Assembly (NCBI GenBank): GCA_025998955.1
Contig: AP024676.1
Span: forward strand, 2,480,001-2,544,000
Source of the DNA: Candidatus Roseilinea sp.
Lineage (GTDB): Bacteria > Chloroflexota > Anaerolineae > J036 > Brachytrichaceae
Reading direction: 5' to 3'
Length of the DNA stretch: 64,000 nt
The notes below the pieces were generated by a model. It was not told the DNA's origin. It saw nothing but the letters and a program-made list of their open reading frames with translations, and searched no databases. Shown in pieces: positions 1 to 8,298 of this stretch. A program made the translations under genes and the position numbers. Position 1 is the stretch's first letter; every line of letters starts with the position of its first letter.

Positions 1-1
1 C

Positions 2-175
2 ATCGCGCGCGACCTCGTCCGCGTCGCCGACGGCGCGATTGTGCCGGACGACACGGAGTTCCTCGAAGTCGCCGTGCTGCCGTTCAAGGACGTGCTGGAC
101 ATGGTGCTCGACAGCGAGATCCGCGATGCGATGACGGTGATCGCCGTGCTGTGGGCAGCGAGGAAGCTAGGATGA
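2..175 (+). CDS. NUDIX hydrolase, C-terminal end (ADP-ribose pyrophosphatase type), partial
   Basis: Only the last 57 codons are in the window; the reading frame enters from the left edge and ends with TGA. The visible peptide (FLEVAVLPFKDVLDMV, then SEIRDAMTVIAVLWAARK) resembles the C-terminal helix of ADP-ribose pyrophosphatase-type NUDIX proteins, which hydrolyse ADP-ribose and related nucleotide sugars. The catalytic NUDIX box lies outside the window, so the call rests on the tail alone. The stop overlaps the next ATG (ATGA), which points to translational coupling with the quinone oxidoreductase. Confidence 0.6.
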   Translation: MARDLVRVADGAIVPDDTEFLEVAVLPFKDVLDMVLDSEIRDAMTVIAVLWAARKLG

Positions 176-1146
176 AAGCAATTCTCTTCGACACGCCCGG
201 CGGCCCGGAAGTGCTCCGTTACGGCGACGCGCCTGACCCCCAGCCATCGGCGGGTGAGCTGCTCGTGCGCGTGCGCGCGACGGCGGTGAATCGCGCCGAC
301 ACATTACAGCGCAGAGGCAACTATGCCCCACCGCCAGGCGCTTCGCCCATCCTCGGCCTGGAACTGGCCGGCGAGGTGGTGCAGCCGACCGGTCTCTGGC
401 ACGCCGGCGACCGTGTGATGGCCGTCGTCACCGGCGGCGGCTATGCCGAGCTGGCGACGGTGCCCGCCGGTATGGCCATGCGCATTCCCGACCGATTCTC
501 GTTCGAGCAAGCCGCAGCCATCCCCGAGGCCTTTCTTACTGCGTATCTCAACCTGTTCACGCTGGGTAACTTGCAGGCGAACGAGACCGTCCTGATCCAT
601 GCCGGCGCAAGCGGCGTAGGCAGTGCCGCGATCCAACTGGCGCGCGCTGCTGGTGCTCAGGTCATCGCCACTGCCGGCACGCCCGAGAAAGTGGCGTTTT
701 GCCGCGACCTGGGCGCAACCCACGCCATCAACTACAAGCAGGAGGACTTCGCCGAGCGCGTCCTTGCCCTCACCGAAGGGCGCGGCGCCGACGTGGTGCT
801 TGACTTCGTCGGCGCGCCGTATTGGAACGCCAACTTGCGCGCGATGGCGATGCACGGCCGGCTGATGCTGATCGGCATGTTGGGCGGTTCGAGGGGTGAA
901 CTCGATCTGGGACTCATCATGGCCAAGCGCATCACGGTGACCGGCACGACGCTGCGCCGCACGCCGCTGCCGGAGAAGATCGCGCTCACGCAGGCATTCG
1001 CCGCGTTCGCCATGCCACGCTTCGAGCGAGGCGAACTGCGCCCGATCATTGATTCGATCTACCCACTGCGCGACGCCGCCGAAGCACATCGTCGCATGGA
1101 GGCCAACCACAACATCGGCAAGATCGTGCTGGTGATGGATTCATAA
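172..1146 (+). CDS. NAD(P)H:quinone oxidoreductase (zinc-independent MDR superfamily, PIG3-like)
   Basis: A 324-residue protein of the medium-chain dehydrogenase/reductase superfamily, quinone oxidoreductase branch, likely a cytosolic NADPH-dependent reductase of quinones or enones. The N-terminal GroES-like domain reads MKAILFDTPGGPEVL and continues to NRADTLQRRGNY. The Rossmann motif HAGASGVGSAAIQLA lies near residue 141. The C-terminal PLRDAAEAHRRMEANHNIGKIVL is typical. No catalytic-zinc ligand set is visible. I chose the ATG at 172 because homologues begin with MKAI and because it overlaps the preceding TGA. An upstream start at 151 in the same frame would add seven unlikely residues. 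Confidence 0.9.
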   Translation: MKAILFDTPGGPEVLRYGDAPDPQPSAGELLVRVRATAVNRADTLQRRGNYAPPPGASPILGLELAGEVVQPTGLWHAGDRVMAVVTGGGYAELATVPAGMAMRIPDRFSFEQAAAIPEAFLTAYLNLFTLGNLQANETVLIHAGASGVGSAAIQLARAAGAQVIATAGTPEKVAFCRDLGATHAINYKQEDFAERVLALTEGRGADVVLDFVGAPYWNANLRAMAMHGRLMLIGMLGGSRGELDLGLIMAKRITVTGTTLRRTPLPEKIALTQAFAAFAMPRFERGELRPIIDSIYPLRDAAEAHRRMEANHNIGKIVLVMDS

Positions 1147-1155
1147 CCACTCCCT

Positions 1156-1191
1156 ACTCCCCACTCCGACTCATGATTGGGAGTGGGGAGT
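1156..1191. terminator. Hairpin between convergent genes, probable bidirectional terminator
   Basis: A perfect 12-bp inverted repeat, ACTCCCCACTCC and GGAGTGGGGAGT, with a 12-nt loop, lies between the convergent quinone oxidoreductase and amidohydrolase genes. There is no T-tract, so termination is inferred from position and structure. Confidence 0.55.
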
Positions 1192-1211
1192 CACGCTCTA
1201 CGTCCACACCA

Positions 1212-2885
1212 TCACGCCAGCGCGCGATGCACGATGCGGCCGCCGACGACGGTAAGCGCCGAGCGCGTGCCGGCGATGCCGGCTTCCAGATCGGCGCGCG
1301 GCAGGTTGAACAGGTCGGTGTCCAGCACGGCCAGGTCGGCCAGCATGCCCGGCTTGATGCGACCTTTGTCGCGCTCCTGGAACTCGAAGAAAGCGCCGTC
1401 GAGCGTGTAGCCGGCGACCAGCTCCTCCAGCGTTAGGCGATGATCGGGGAAGTAACTGCGCGCATCGCTGAAGTCGAGCTTGGGTCGGGTGAGCGCGGCG
1501 CGCATGCCCTCGAACGGGTTCATGGTGACCACCGGCCAGTCGCTGCCGAACGCCATCGGCACGCCGGCGTTCAGAATCGCGCGCCACGGGAAGCCCCACG
1601 CCCAACGCTTCGGGCCGACCAACCGGCGCCACGGGTTGTCCGGATCGCTGCCGAACTCCGCATGCAGCAGTTGCACCGAGGCCAACACGCGCCTGCGCTT
1701 CATGCGCGTCAGGTCCACCGGATCGAGCACCTCGATATGCTCGAGGCGATGGCGCGAGTCGCGCGGCTGGTTCAGCTTGCGTGCCAGCTCAAACGCATCC
1801 AGCGCCGCGCGCACCGCCGCGTCGCCGATGGCGTGCACGAAGATCTGGAGCTTGAGCGCATCGGCTTTGGTAATCAGCCGCTTGAACTCGTCAGGGGCAA
1901 AGTTAGGCCGGCCGCATTCGCCGCTGCCGTCGTCATACGGCTCCAGCATCCAGGCGGTCTTCGACTCGATCACGCCATCGGCGAACAACTTGACGCAGCC
2001 GGTGCGGACGAACGGCATGGGACCGGGCTCGGCGCGCGCTTCGATCGTCGCCCGGTTGATGTCTTGCGTTTCGCGCACCCAGGCCTCGATGTCTGCCTCC
2101 GGCATGCCCGGTTCAATCGTGAGCGGCACGTAGATGCGCAGCGTCAGCTCGCCGCGCGCCTCGAAATCACGATAGATCGCCAGCGACTGCGCGTCGCCAT
2201 CCATGTTGTGGACGCTGGTGATGCCGTATTCGGCGCAGGTGCGCAATGCCTGGCGGAGCAGGTCATCTTCTTCCTCGCGCGCCAATGGCGGGATCAAGTC
2301 GCGCACGAAGTCCATCGCGGCCTCGCGCAGTTCACCGGTCGCCCGTCCGTCATCGTCCATCATCACCGCGCCGAAGGCCGGCGGGTTCGCCGGGCCGTGT
2401 ACGATGCCGGCGCGCTGCAGGGCAGCGGTATTCACCCACGCGCTATGGCCGTCCGACGCCACCAGGAAGACTGGCCGGTCGGCTACGACGGCGTCAAGCA
2501 CGGTGCGATCCGGTCTGCCACCCCGGGCGAAGAGACTGTGCTGCCAACCGCGGCCGGTGAGCCATTCGCGCTCCGGGTGCGCATCGGCGAAGGCGCGCAG
2601 GCGCGATTGCACTTCATCCACGGTGCGGGCGTCATCCAGTTGCAGGTCACGCAGGGCGCGCGCGCCCATCAGCAAGTGAAAGTGGCTGTCAATCAGGCCG
2701 GGCAAGACCAGCCGCCGGCCAGCGTCAATCACTTGAGTATTCGGCCCGACCCAATCGGCAGCCTCCATATCTGGGCCAACCCAGGCAATGCGGTCGCCGA
2801 TGATGGCCAGCGCCTCGGCCCACGGGTCGGTGCGCACCTGCGTGTAGATACGGGCGTTGCGGAGGACGAGTGAAGCGTGTGGCAT
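1212..2885 (-). CDS. Amidohydrolase family 3 protein (YtcJ-like)
   Basis: A 557-residue cytosolic metal-dependent hydrolase of the amidohydrolase-3 (YtcJ/NfdA) group. These proteins hydrolyse amide or formamide bonds, but the substrate cannot be told from sequence. It begins MPHASLVLRNARIYT. The HxH metal motif appears as DSHFHLLMG after LVLPGLI. Further signs are the SDGHSAWVNTAAL block, HAIGDAAVRAALDAFE, the late HRLEHIE metal histidines and the C-terminal FGSDWPV. A much longer reading frame exists, but the ATG at 2885 gives the normal family start. It is the last gene of a three-gene minus-strand operon and starts 2 nt after the GNAT stop. Confidence 0.88.
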   Translation of the reverse strand: MPHASLVLRNARIYTQVRTDPWAEALAIIGDRIAWVGPDMEAADWVGPNTQVIDAGRRLVLPGLIDSHFHLLMGARALRDLQLDDARTVDEVQSRLRAFADAHPEREWLTGRGWQHSLFARGGRPDRTVLDAVVADRPVFLVASDGHSAWVNTAALQRAGIVHGPANPPAFGAVMMDDDGRATGELREAAMDFVRDLIPPLAREEEDDLLRQALRTCAEYGITSVHNMDGDAQSLAIYRDFEARGELTLRIYVPLTIEPGMPEADIEAWVRETQDINRATIEARAEPGPMPFVRTGCVKLFADGVIESKTAWMLEPYDDGSGECGRPNFAPDEFKRLITKADALKLQIFVHAIGDAAVRAALDAFELARKLNQPRDSRHRLEHIEVLDPVDLTRMKRRRVLASVQLLHAEFGSDPDNPWRRLVGPKRWAWGFPWRAILNAGVPMAFGSDWPVVTMNPFEGMRAALTRPKLDFSDARSYFPDHRLTLEELVAGYTLDGAFFEFQERDKGRIKPGMLADLAVLDTDLFNLPRADLEAGIAGTRSALTVVGGRIVHRALA

Positions 2886-2887
2886 GG

Positions 2888-3736
2888 TCAGTTGAAGAGG
2901 TATGCGTTGTAATCGCACACGGGCTTGTAGCCGATCTTGCGATAGATGCTGTTCGACGTGGAATTCGACAGATCGGTAAAGAGCATCGCGTAGCGCTTGC
3001 CGGAATCCAGGATGAGCTGGCTGAGCCGCGCCGTTACGGCCGAAGCATAGCCGCGCCCGCGTCGTTCGGGCGGGGTGTACACCGGCCCGATTGCCCGCGC
3101 ATTCGGCGTCTCGCGACTGCGCGCTGCCAAGGACACGGGTCGCTCGCCATCTTCCCAAAGGAAGACGTCGCCTTCGCCAATGCGACGTTTGGCCCATTCC
3201 ACCGGATCCGGATGATGATGATCTGGCAGAGCTTCGCGATGGAAAGCCTCGATCCACTCGGCGACGAGCGGCACGTCATCCGCATTCGCAGCGCGAAACT
3301 CACCCGTCGGCCAGCGCGGCTCGACCACGCGCTCGAGTTGGAAGACGCGCTCGTGCATCGTTCGCCGGACGGTCGCGCCGGTCAGCCTTTGCCAGATGCT
3401 CAGGAATTCGTCTGCAGCATCGCCGGGGCCGATCACGCCCTTCACCTGCCAGCGATGCTCGCGCAGGTCATGTGCGATGCGCGTGAAGCCGATCTGCGCA
3501 TCACCGCGCTCGGCATGCACGATCAAGCTATGCGGCGGCGTCATCAGCGCAGCAGCGACCAAGCCGCCTTCATCTTCCACGACGGCGAAGTATGGCCGTT
3601 GTTCGACGACGCCGGGGTAAGCCCGCAACCGCAGCGCCACGCCTAGCATCAAGTTGCTGGCCACTTCGCGCGCCTCGAGGGTGCCCTGAGTGTGCGCCAA
3701 AAACTCATCGGCGCCGGCAGGGGTGAACAGATGCAT
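2888..3736 (-). CDS. GNAT family N-acetyltransferase
   Basis: A 282-residue protein whose C-terminal half carries a GNAT fold. The acetyl-CoA-binding signature is GPVYTPPERRGRGYASAV, followed by LILDSGKRYAMLFTDLSNSTSNSIYRKIGY, which matches the final strand-helix of the fold. The N-terminal half resembles the longer two-part acetyltransferases seen in Bacillus and Chloroflexota. The substrate is unknown. It lies between the LarA-like gene (3 nt upstream) and the amidohydrolase (2 nt downstream), so the three are almost certainly co-transcribed and perhaps translationally coupled. Confidence 0.85.
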   Translation of the reverse strand: MHLFTPAGADEFLAHTQGTLEAREVASNLMLGVALRLRAYPGVVEQRPYFAVVEDEGGLVAAALMTPPHSLIVHAERGDAQIGFTRIAHDLREHRWQVKGVIGPGDAADEFLSIWQRLTGATVRRTMHERVFQLERVVEPRWPTGEFRAANADDVPLVAEWIEAFHREALPDHHHPDPVEWAKRRIGEGDVFLWEDGERPVSLAARSRETPNARAIGPVYTPPERRGRGYASAVTARLSQLILDSGKRYAMLFTDLSNSTSNSIYRKIGYKPVCDYNAYLFN

Positions 3737-3739
3737 GCG

Positions 3740-5071
3740 TCAAGGTTCCATCCGCCACGGCGAAGTCATACAGCCGCTTTCGTCGAAGGCCAACGGCGTC
3801 TCGCCGAGGATGGTCAGTCGCGGATGGGCTTCGATCTGCGGACGCAGGTTGGGGCTCATCCACAAGTGCTCAACGGTGAGCGTATTGCGCGCGAAGACGA
3901 ACGTTGGCTCGCGGTCGGGCGGCACGCCGCAGCAGCGCACGGCCACTTCCAGCGCCCGCCGGTCATCGGCCATCGTGATCGGAATGACCGAGCGCTTTAG
4001 GCCGAAGGTCGTTGCAGTGATTGCATTCGTGTAAGTCGCGATGAAGTCTATCTTGCGCACGGCCCGCGCCGTCGTCACATTGGCCAGGCCAATGCCGGAG
4101 GCGTTGCCGTGCGTCGCTTCGGTCAAGTCGAGCAGCACCAGCGCGCCGATGTCGTTGCGGTCTTCCGGCTCCGGCTGGCGGTTGACCTCCAGCTTGCCGA
4201 GGACGTTGGTGTCCATGCCGGTGCCGCTGATGTTCTTGCCCAACTCACGGATCACCAGAACGTCTATGCTCTTGAACGGCAGGCTCATCATCAGCGACTT
4301 GGCTTTCCGCAACAGGCGCTCCTCTACTTCGGTGCCGATTTGGTCGGCGGTTAAGCCGACGATCTCGGCGGTCTCTTCGCAGGCATTCTCGATGATGGCA
4401 ATCGCGCCGCGCACGTTGGTGTTGGCTTCATATACGCGGGCGGCCGGCGCCAGGAAGCGCTGAAAGCCGGCCGTGCCCCAGGCATGCATCATCTCGGCGC
4501 CGTGGCGCTTGCCCAGCCCGATCACCTCCATCTTCGCCGGGCCGCTTTCGAGCTTGCCGTGGAAGTCGGTGTGCGGTTTGATCCGGCTGATGAGGATGGT
4601 GTGATCGGCCGCTGCGCTGTAGATGTCTTGGTGCAGCGCCGGGCCGTCGGGAATGCGGCCGATCTCCTTCACCTCCATCGTGATGCGGAACTCGCAGCCG
4701 ATGCTCTCCTCGGTGACGCCCATGCCGGCCAGCAGCTCGCGCTGGCCTTCCGCCGTCGCTCCGCCGTGGCTGCCCATCGCCGCGACTACGAACGGCCGCG
4801 CGCCATGTTCCTTCAGCCGGTCCACGGCAGCGCGGGCGATGATGGCGATGTTAGCGATGCCGCGGCTGCCCACACCCACGGCCACGCTGTCGCCGGTGTG
4901 AATCCGTGCGAGCAGACCGCTCTCTTCCAGTGCTTTGCGCGTCGCGCCGATCAGATCATCCACGCGCGGCCCATCGAACCTTTGACGCACTTCGAGCAAC
5001 GTCGCGGGCAAGGGAGCAGGGAAGCGAAGGTGAGGAATCTGTTCGAGTAGCCGCATCGCACGCGCCTCCAT
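3740..5071 (-). CDS. LarA-like protein (DUF2088, lactate racemase domain family)
   Basis: A 443-residue protein of the LarA/DUF2088 family; characterised members are nickel-pincer-cofactor racemases or epimerases of 2-hydroxy acids. Visible features are the GVGSRGIANIAIIARAAVD block, VVAAMGSHGGATAEGQ, SRIKPHTDFHGKLESGP and the C-terminal glycine-rich HGNASGIGLANVTTARAV. The MGSHGG and IKPHTDF histidine motifs match those used by this family. No larB, larC or larE cofactor genes are near. It is first in a tight operon with a GNAT and an amidohydrolase. Start choice between the ATG at 5071 and one five codons later (MRLLEQIP) is open. Confidence 0.75.
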   Translation of the reverse strand: MEARAMRLLEQIPHLRFPAPLPATLLEVRQRFDGPRVDDLIGATRKALEESGLLARIHTGDSVAVGVGSRGIANIAIIARAAVDRLKEHGARPFVVAAMGSHGGATAEGQRELLAGMGVTEESIGCEFRITMEVKEIGRIPDGPALHQDIYSAAADHTILISRIKPHTDFHGKLESGPAKMEVIGLGKRHGAEMMHAWGTAGFQRFLAPAARVYEANTNVRGAIAIIENACEETAEIVGLTADQIGTEVEERLLRKAKSLMMSLPFKSIDVLVIRELGKNISGTGMDTNVLGKLEVNRQPEPEDRNDIGALVLLDLTEATHGNASGIGLANVTTARAVRKIDFIATYTNAITATTFGLKRSVIPITMADDRRALEVAVRCCGVPPDREPTFVFARNTLTVEHLWMSPNLRPQIEAHPRLTILGETPLAFDESGCMTSPWRMEP

Positions 5072-5355
5072 GGTTGATGAGGATAGAGTGTCCGAGATTA
5101 CCGGTGATTATAGGCTGCGTAGCAGATGGGGCACTTTAAAAAGGGGAAAAGGGCAGCGGGATTAACAACAGGGTGGGCCAAGGGCACTGCCCTGGGCACC
5201 CCAGCAGCACACCGCTCAGATCGCGGGCACGTTCAATCGCTTCCGGCAGGCCTGCTATCGCCATCTCAAGATGCGCCCTTTTCGATCGCCGTCGCGGCCA
5301 CTTTGGATCGTCAGATAGCGGATCACTATGTATTCTTGACAAAGACTAACTTTTA
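5072..5355. other. Intergenic stretch, no recognised gene
   Basis: Several short overlapping reading frames occur here with no family resemblance, and I call none. A TATAAT on the minus strand at 5107-5112 could serve the LarA operon, but the leader would be about 35 nt. Around 5174-5198 an imperfect palindrome of the form GGGCCAAGGGCA/TGCCCTGGGC is visible. Confidence 0.4.
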
Positions 5356-5470
5356 GGCGTGCCCACGCGGATAGGTGTATCTCAGCGAGTTGGTTGCGCA
5401 TAGCTGTGGCGATTGAGGGCTTGGGAGGTTGCCGGGATTGGGGATGATGCTGTCCGGCGAGAGGAAGCGG
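5356..5470 (-). pseudogene. Degenerate Rhs core remnant (copy epsilon)
   Basis: Read on the minus strand this shows RFLSPDSIIPNPGN, then after a one-base shift ALNRHSYA, and after a further indel a form of NNxLRYTYPRGHA. This is the conserved Rhs junction just before the variable toxin tip. It is broken by at least two indels and has no toxin or immunity gene after it. Unlike the four intact copies it lacks the 24-nt SHGDSLRS module and shows the ancestral IPNPGN-ALNR form. Confidence 0.75.
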
Positions 5471-5581
5471 CAGAGTTTTCGACCAACTCAGCACAGGCTA
5501 CTGGGCGACTTGGTGACATACAGGCATAGGTAGCTATGAAAGTAGAGCTGGATGGTGCTACTGCCGCTACAAAGTAGCTGA

Positions 5582-6205
5582 TCAGTCCTTCTCGAATTGA
5601 TCTAGCGTCACGTCTAGCTCGACTTGGATCAGCGGTGTCAGTCGTACATTCGTCACCTTAGCGCGTTTGAACAGACGATAAACTTTCTCAGTCACCGCTA
5701 TACTGTTGAGGGGTTGCACTAGAAAGAAGTCGCTGCCATCCCACTGGCTTTCGTCAAAATACAATCCCTTATATACTCGAATAGGTCTGCCAGCAGCATT
5801 GAGCTTAGTAACAACTTGGCTACGGCCGCGGTCACGATGACACTCTGCGCCAGTCACAGCGAAGCCAAGATATTCCGCCAGTAATTGACCCTTACGGTCG
5901 AACACCTCTACTGGATAAGTAGACCAACCAGTGACTTGATTTACGATGAGCAGATCTATGACACGCGATGAAACGCAGATGATATGAGCCAGGCCAGCCC
6001 AAAGAAAATCTGCCGCTTGACTACCCATGTAAGCACCTAGTCTAAGTGGCTCGGCCAGCTTGAGTTCACCCCTGAAAAGCCTCCAGGCCTGATCCCGGCT
6101 TAGCCATTCGCTATAGTGCTCATCACTCAATCGCAATGGCCGATTGGCAAGCGGGTCAGCGAGTTCGAAGAATTTGTTGTAGTCAGGGGGTATCGAAGTG
6201 GACAT
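5582..6205 (-). CDS. Probable Rhs immunity protein, Imm11-like (DUF1629-type)
   Basis: A 207-residue soluble protein directly downstream of, and overlapping, the delta Rhs toxin tip, the expected position of the cognate immunity gene. Its GSQAADFLWAG, SSRVIDLLI, TYPVEVF, YKGLYFDESQWDGSDFF and TEKVYRLFKRAKVTNVRLTPL blocks fit the Imm11/DUF1629 pattern, including the closing 'gltgv-f-pl' segment. The ATG at 6205 has AAAGGAG about 10 nt upstream. An in-frame ATG at 6214 sits too close to that site. The family call is by eye; the immunity role follows from position. Confidence 0.65.
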   Translation of the reverse strand: MSTSIPPDYNKFFELADPLANRPLRLSDEHYSEWLSRDQAWRLFRGELKLAEPLRLGAYMGSQAADFLWAGLAHIICVSSRVIDLLIVNQVTGWSTYPVEVFDRKGQLLAEYLGFAVTGAECHRDRGRSQVVTKLNAAGRPIRVYKGLYFDESQWDGSDFFLVQPLNSIAVTEKVYRLFKRAKVTNVRLTPLIQVELDVTLDQFEKD

Positions 6206-7127
6206 CAAAACCATACTCCTTTGCTCGTTGTTGCGCGAACTGTAGGATATCTTCACGACCAGGTTTAGTTGACAGAAACCTGCGCCACTTTTCGTTATGC
6301 TCTCCGCTCCAACTACGGTGTAAAGATGAGTTTACCCAGCTGCCAAACTTGGGATCGTGGATATTAAGACCTGCTTTTGCAAAATCGCGCTCGAACTTCC
6401 GTGGTAGCACATGATGCGCATCCAGCCCCCTCACTTCATCTGCAGCCTTGCCTGTGAGACGCATTAAATTCTCTCGAAAGTTCTGGGCAGTGAAGCTCTT
6501 GAAGTTGCGTATCTCATTCGTCGGATCGCCGTCTTTGGACAACTCCTGCGCGGCCTTGCCGGCGCCTCCACTGCCCAACAGTCGCAGTAACGACCCGATC
6601 AGCCCGCCGATCCCGCTGCCTTTGCCTTCTCCCTCCCCCTCGCGCTTGGCGGCAAACAGGGGCATCTGCGTGCCGTTGTTCAGCATCACCGGCGTTGGCT
6701 GCGCCGAGAGCGCCTGGCCGGCTTGCTGCTCGTTCAACAACGGGGGTGTGCTGGGTTGGCAGAGCTGCGGCGCCCAGTCGCACAAGAAGCGCTTGAAAGG
6801 ATCTTTCTCAGCGTGCCCGGACGGGTCGGTGTATCTCAGCGGGTTGTTGCGGACGTAGGCGTAGCGGTCGAGCGCCTGCGACCGCAGGGAGTCCCCGTGG
6901 GACGGGTCGTCCGGCCGCGGCACGCTGCTGTCCGGCGAGAGGAACCGCCCGAACAACGGCGAGTAATAGCGCGCGTTGCCGGAGCGCAGCGGAGGTCCCC
7001 GCAGGGGATAGTCGTAGAGGCCAACGCCGCTCTCCAGCCGCTGGCCGGCGGCCACGTCCCGCGTGAGTGTAGAGAACGGCGGGATGAAGCGCCAGTCGGT
7101 CGGCCACGTCCCGCTAACGTGGCGCAC
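6183..7127 (-). CDS. Rhs core fragment with C-terminal HNH/EndoVII-type nuclease toxin (cassette delta)
   Basis: This open reading frame holds the Rhs core end (ARYYSPLFGRFLSPDS, NRYAYVRNN-like, YTDPSGHA) followed by a glycine-rich linker and a toxin tip. The tip contains GLDAHHVLPRKFERDF, then HRSWSGEHNEKWRRFL, an AHH-type arrangement of the HNH/endonuclease VII superfamily; activity would be DNA or RNA cleavage. The open frame begins at a GTG (7127) inside the core. The same frame continues upstream to about 7197 (TTGVVARLR) but is cut by an amber codon at 7164-7166, so no secretion or YD-repeat shell is encoded. Its immunity gene overlaps the stop by about 20 nt. Confidence 0.7.
   Translation of the reverse strand: MRHVSGTWPTDWRFIPPFSTLTRDVAAGQRLESGVGLYDYPLRGPPLRSGNARYYSPLFGRFLSPDSSVPRPDDPSHGDSLRSQALDRYAYVRNNPLRYTDPSGHAEKDPFKRFLCDWAPQLCQPSTPPLLNEQQAGQALSAQPTPVMLNNGTQMPLFAAKREGEGEGKGSGIGGLIGSLLRLLGSGGAGKAAQELSKDGDPTNEIRNFKSFTAQNFRENLMRLTGKAADEVRGLDAHHVLPRKFERDFAKAGLNIHDPKFGSWVNSSLHRSWSGEHNEKWRRFLSTKPGREDILQFAQQRAKEYGFDVHFDTP
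6879..6902 (-). repeat. 24-nt in-frame module (SHGDSLRS), copy in delta
   Basis: Encodes SHGDSLRS between DP and QALN of the Rhs core. The epsilon remnant lacks it, so it is an insertion. Confidence 0.65.
6978..7007 (-). repeat. 30-nt in-frame module (PLRGPPLRSG), copy in delta
   Basis: Encodes PLRGPPLRSG between GLYDY and NARYYSP. The gamma copy reads GLYDYNARYYSP with no insert, which marks this as a clean in-frame insertion. It contains CCCCTGCGGGG, a near-palindrome. Confidence 0.65.
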
Positions 7128-7143
7128 CGAACCATACCGCCCA

Positions 7144-7164
7144 TCCCACAGGGAGGCTTCGCGC
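7144..7164 (-). repeat. 21-nt module that creates an amber stop, copy in delta
   Basis: Minus-strand GCGAAGCCTCCCTGTGGGA core. Its removal joins CGC-TA to T-GGG-CGG and gives RYGRYGS, the normal Rhs sequence. Its insertion after 'TA' makes TAG at 7164-7166. Confidence 0.7.
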
Positions 7165-7199
7165 TAGCGCAACCGCGCGACTACCCCTGTCGTTCGCGC

Positions 7200-7778
7200 T
7201 CATTCATCGCTCGCGGTGTCATCCAGAAACGCCAGCCGCCCTAGATACAACCCCTTCAACTTATGCCGATTCGTCACCTCCACGAATCGCTCCGTAATGA
7301 TGTCCTTCCATGCACGTCCACTCCGCACTTTGAAGATTAGCTTCCGTTCCACGCATTCCGCGTGGAACTTGTATTTCTTGATGAGCTTCAGCTTGTCTAT
7401 GTCCTCGAACTCTACCCAACGCCAAGTCGCCCGTTCATAATCAACACAGTCTTCCACGTCCAGCACATTCACAAAGAACAATTCGTAGTCGTAGTTCACT
7501 ACTTTGACCGGCAGGAATTCCACCACTTGTTCCAACAATGGCTCGAACACCTCGCGCGCACGCCGATTGAACGTCGGCCTTGAGCTAATACTCCAGAGGT
7601 CAGGCCAGCGCTTCCACCATTTCGGCTCAATCTCTACTTTGAATGGTATCCACTCGGCTTCAAGGCGCCGACCGTTTAGCGACTCCAGAAAGTTGAGGTG
7701 TGCCAGATCCTCTTCTGGCCACACTAATCGAAGGCCGCGATATTTATCACCGTCTGCAAAGTATTCATATAAACGCAC
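7200..7778 (-). CDS. Probable Rhs immunity protein, Imm11/DUF1629-like (cassette gamma)
   Basis: A 192-residue soluble protein rich in aromatic and acidic residues, 10 nt downstream of the gamma AHH toxin. Blocks PDLWSISSRPTFNRRAREVFEPLL, VVEFLPVKV, YELFFVNVLDVEDCVDYE, FKVRSGRAWKDIITERF and HKLKGLYLGRL follow the Imm11/DUF1629 layout (a 'posture' segment with RPxFxxRA, then LPV, then a late 'ITERF...LKGL' segment). It probably neutralises the neighbouring nuclease by direct binding in the cytoplasm. Upstream on the coding strand the gene starts with ATGCGTTTAT after a short gap from the toxin stop. Confidence 0.65.
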   Translation of the reverse strand: MRLYEYFADGDKYRGLRLVWPEEDLAHLNFLESLNGRRLEAEWIPFKVEIEPKWWKRWPDLWSISSRPTFNRRAREVFEPLLEQVVEFLPVKVVNYDYELFFVNVLDVEDCVDYERATWRWVEFEDIDKLKLIKKYKFHAECVERKLIFKVRSGRAWKDIITERFVEVTNRHKLKGLYLGRLAFLDDTASDE

Positions 7779-7788
7779 GCTGTTCTCC

Positions 7789-8298
7789 TCACGGATTGAA
7801 TGCGCCAGACTCGATTTCTTGGCGAAGCTCGCTCAGCACACGCAGAACTTCTTGCTTATTCCCTTTAACATCCTCCAATCTCTTTACAACCGCCTCCACG
7901 GCTCTTTCTGTATGCAATCCCATCGTTTGATGCCTGAACCACGGCAGCTTCACCCCATTCACCGCATCGTCTATGCCGATCCCCACGTCGCTCAGTATCC
8001 GTCGCGCTTCGGCCGCGCGTCCGTAACTGATGTTCCTGGGCACGATGTGATGCGCTGAGTCGAACAACCCAAACCGAACCCCCTCGGCTTCCATGTTCTT
8101 CCGCAGCTCGCGCGCGCTCGCCTGCAGATAAGTCACCTGTTCAGCAAGCTGCACGCTCCCTTTCGTAGCTACCAGTGTTCCATGCCCGGCCAGCGCCACC
8201 CCGCCTGCCAGCGCGGGTGCGCCGGCAACACACAACACGCCCGTCCCACACGCCGCCGCCCCGCTCCCGGCCAGCCCGGCACCTGCGCCGACCTCCAC
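7789..8298 (-). CDS. Rhs-tip toxin, AHH-type HNH/EndoVII nuclease (cassette gamma)
   Basis: A 169-residue frame. The N-terminal glycine/alanine-rich part (GAGAGLAGSGAAACGTG) resembles the pre-toxin linker of Rhs tips. The C-terminal part has the diagnostic FDSAHHIVPRN, RRILSDVGIGIDDAVNGVKLP and later HTERAVEAV, the AHH nuclease signature. It should be joined to the Rhs core but is now in another frame: five Gs (minus strand, 8301-8305) where four would continue QGVVEVGAGAG. It could still start at GTG 8298. The immunity gene follows at 7778. Confidence 0.7.
   Translation of the reverse strand: MEVGAGAGLAGSGAAACGTGVLCVAGAPALAGGVALAGHGTLVATKGSVQLAEQVTYLQASARELRKNMEAEGVRFGLFDSAHHIVPRNISYGRAAEARRILSDVGIGIDDAVNGVKLPWFRHQTMGLHTERAVEAVVKRLEDVKGNKQEVLRVLSELRQEIESGAFNP

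Noticed and set aside
5126-5494. Three short overlapping frames upstream of the LarA operon
   Set aside because: No family similarity, no ribosome binding site; the right-hand part is explained by the degenerate Rhs core.
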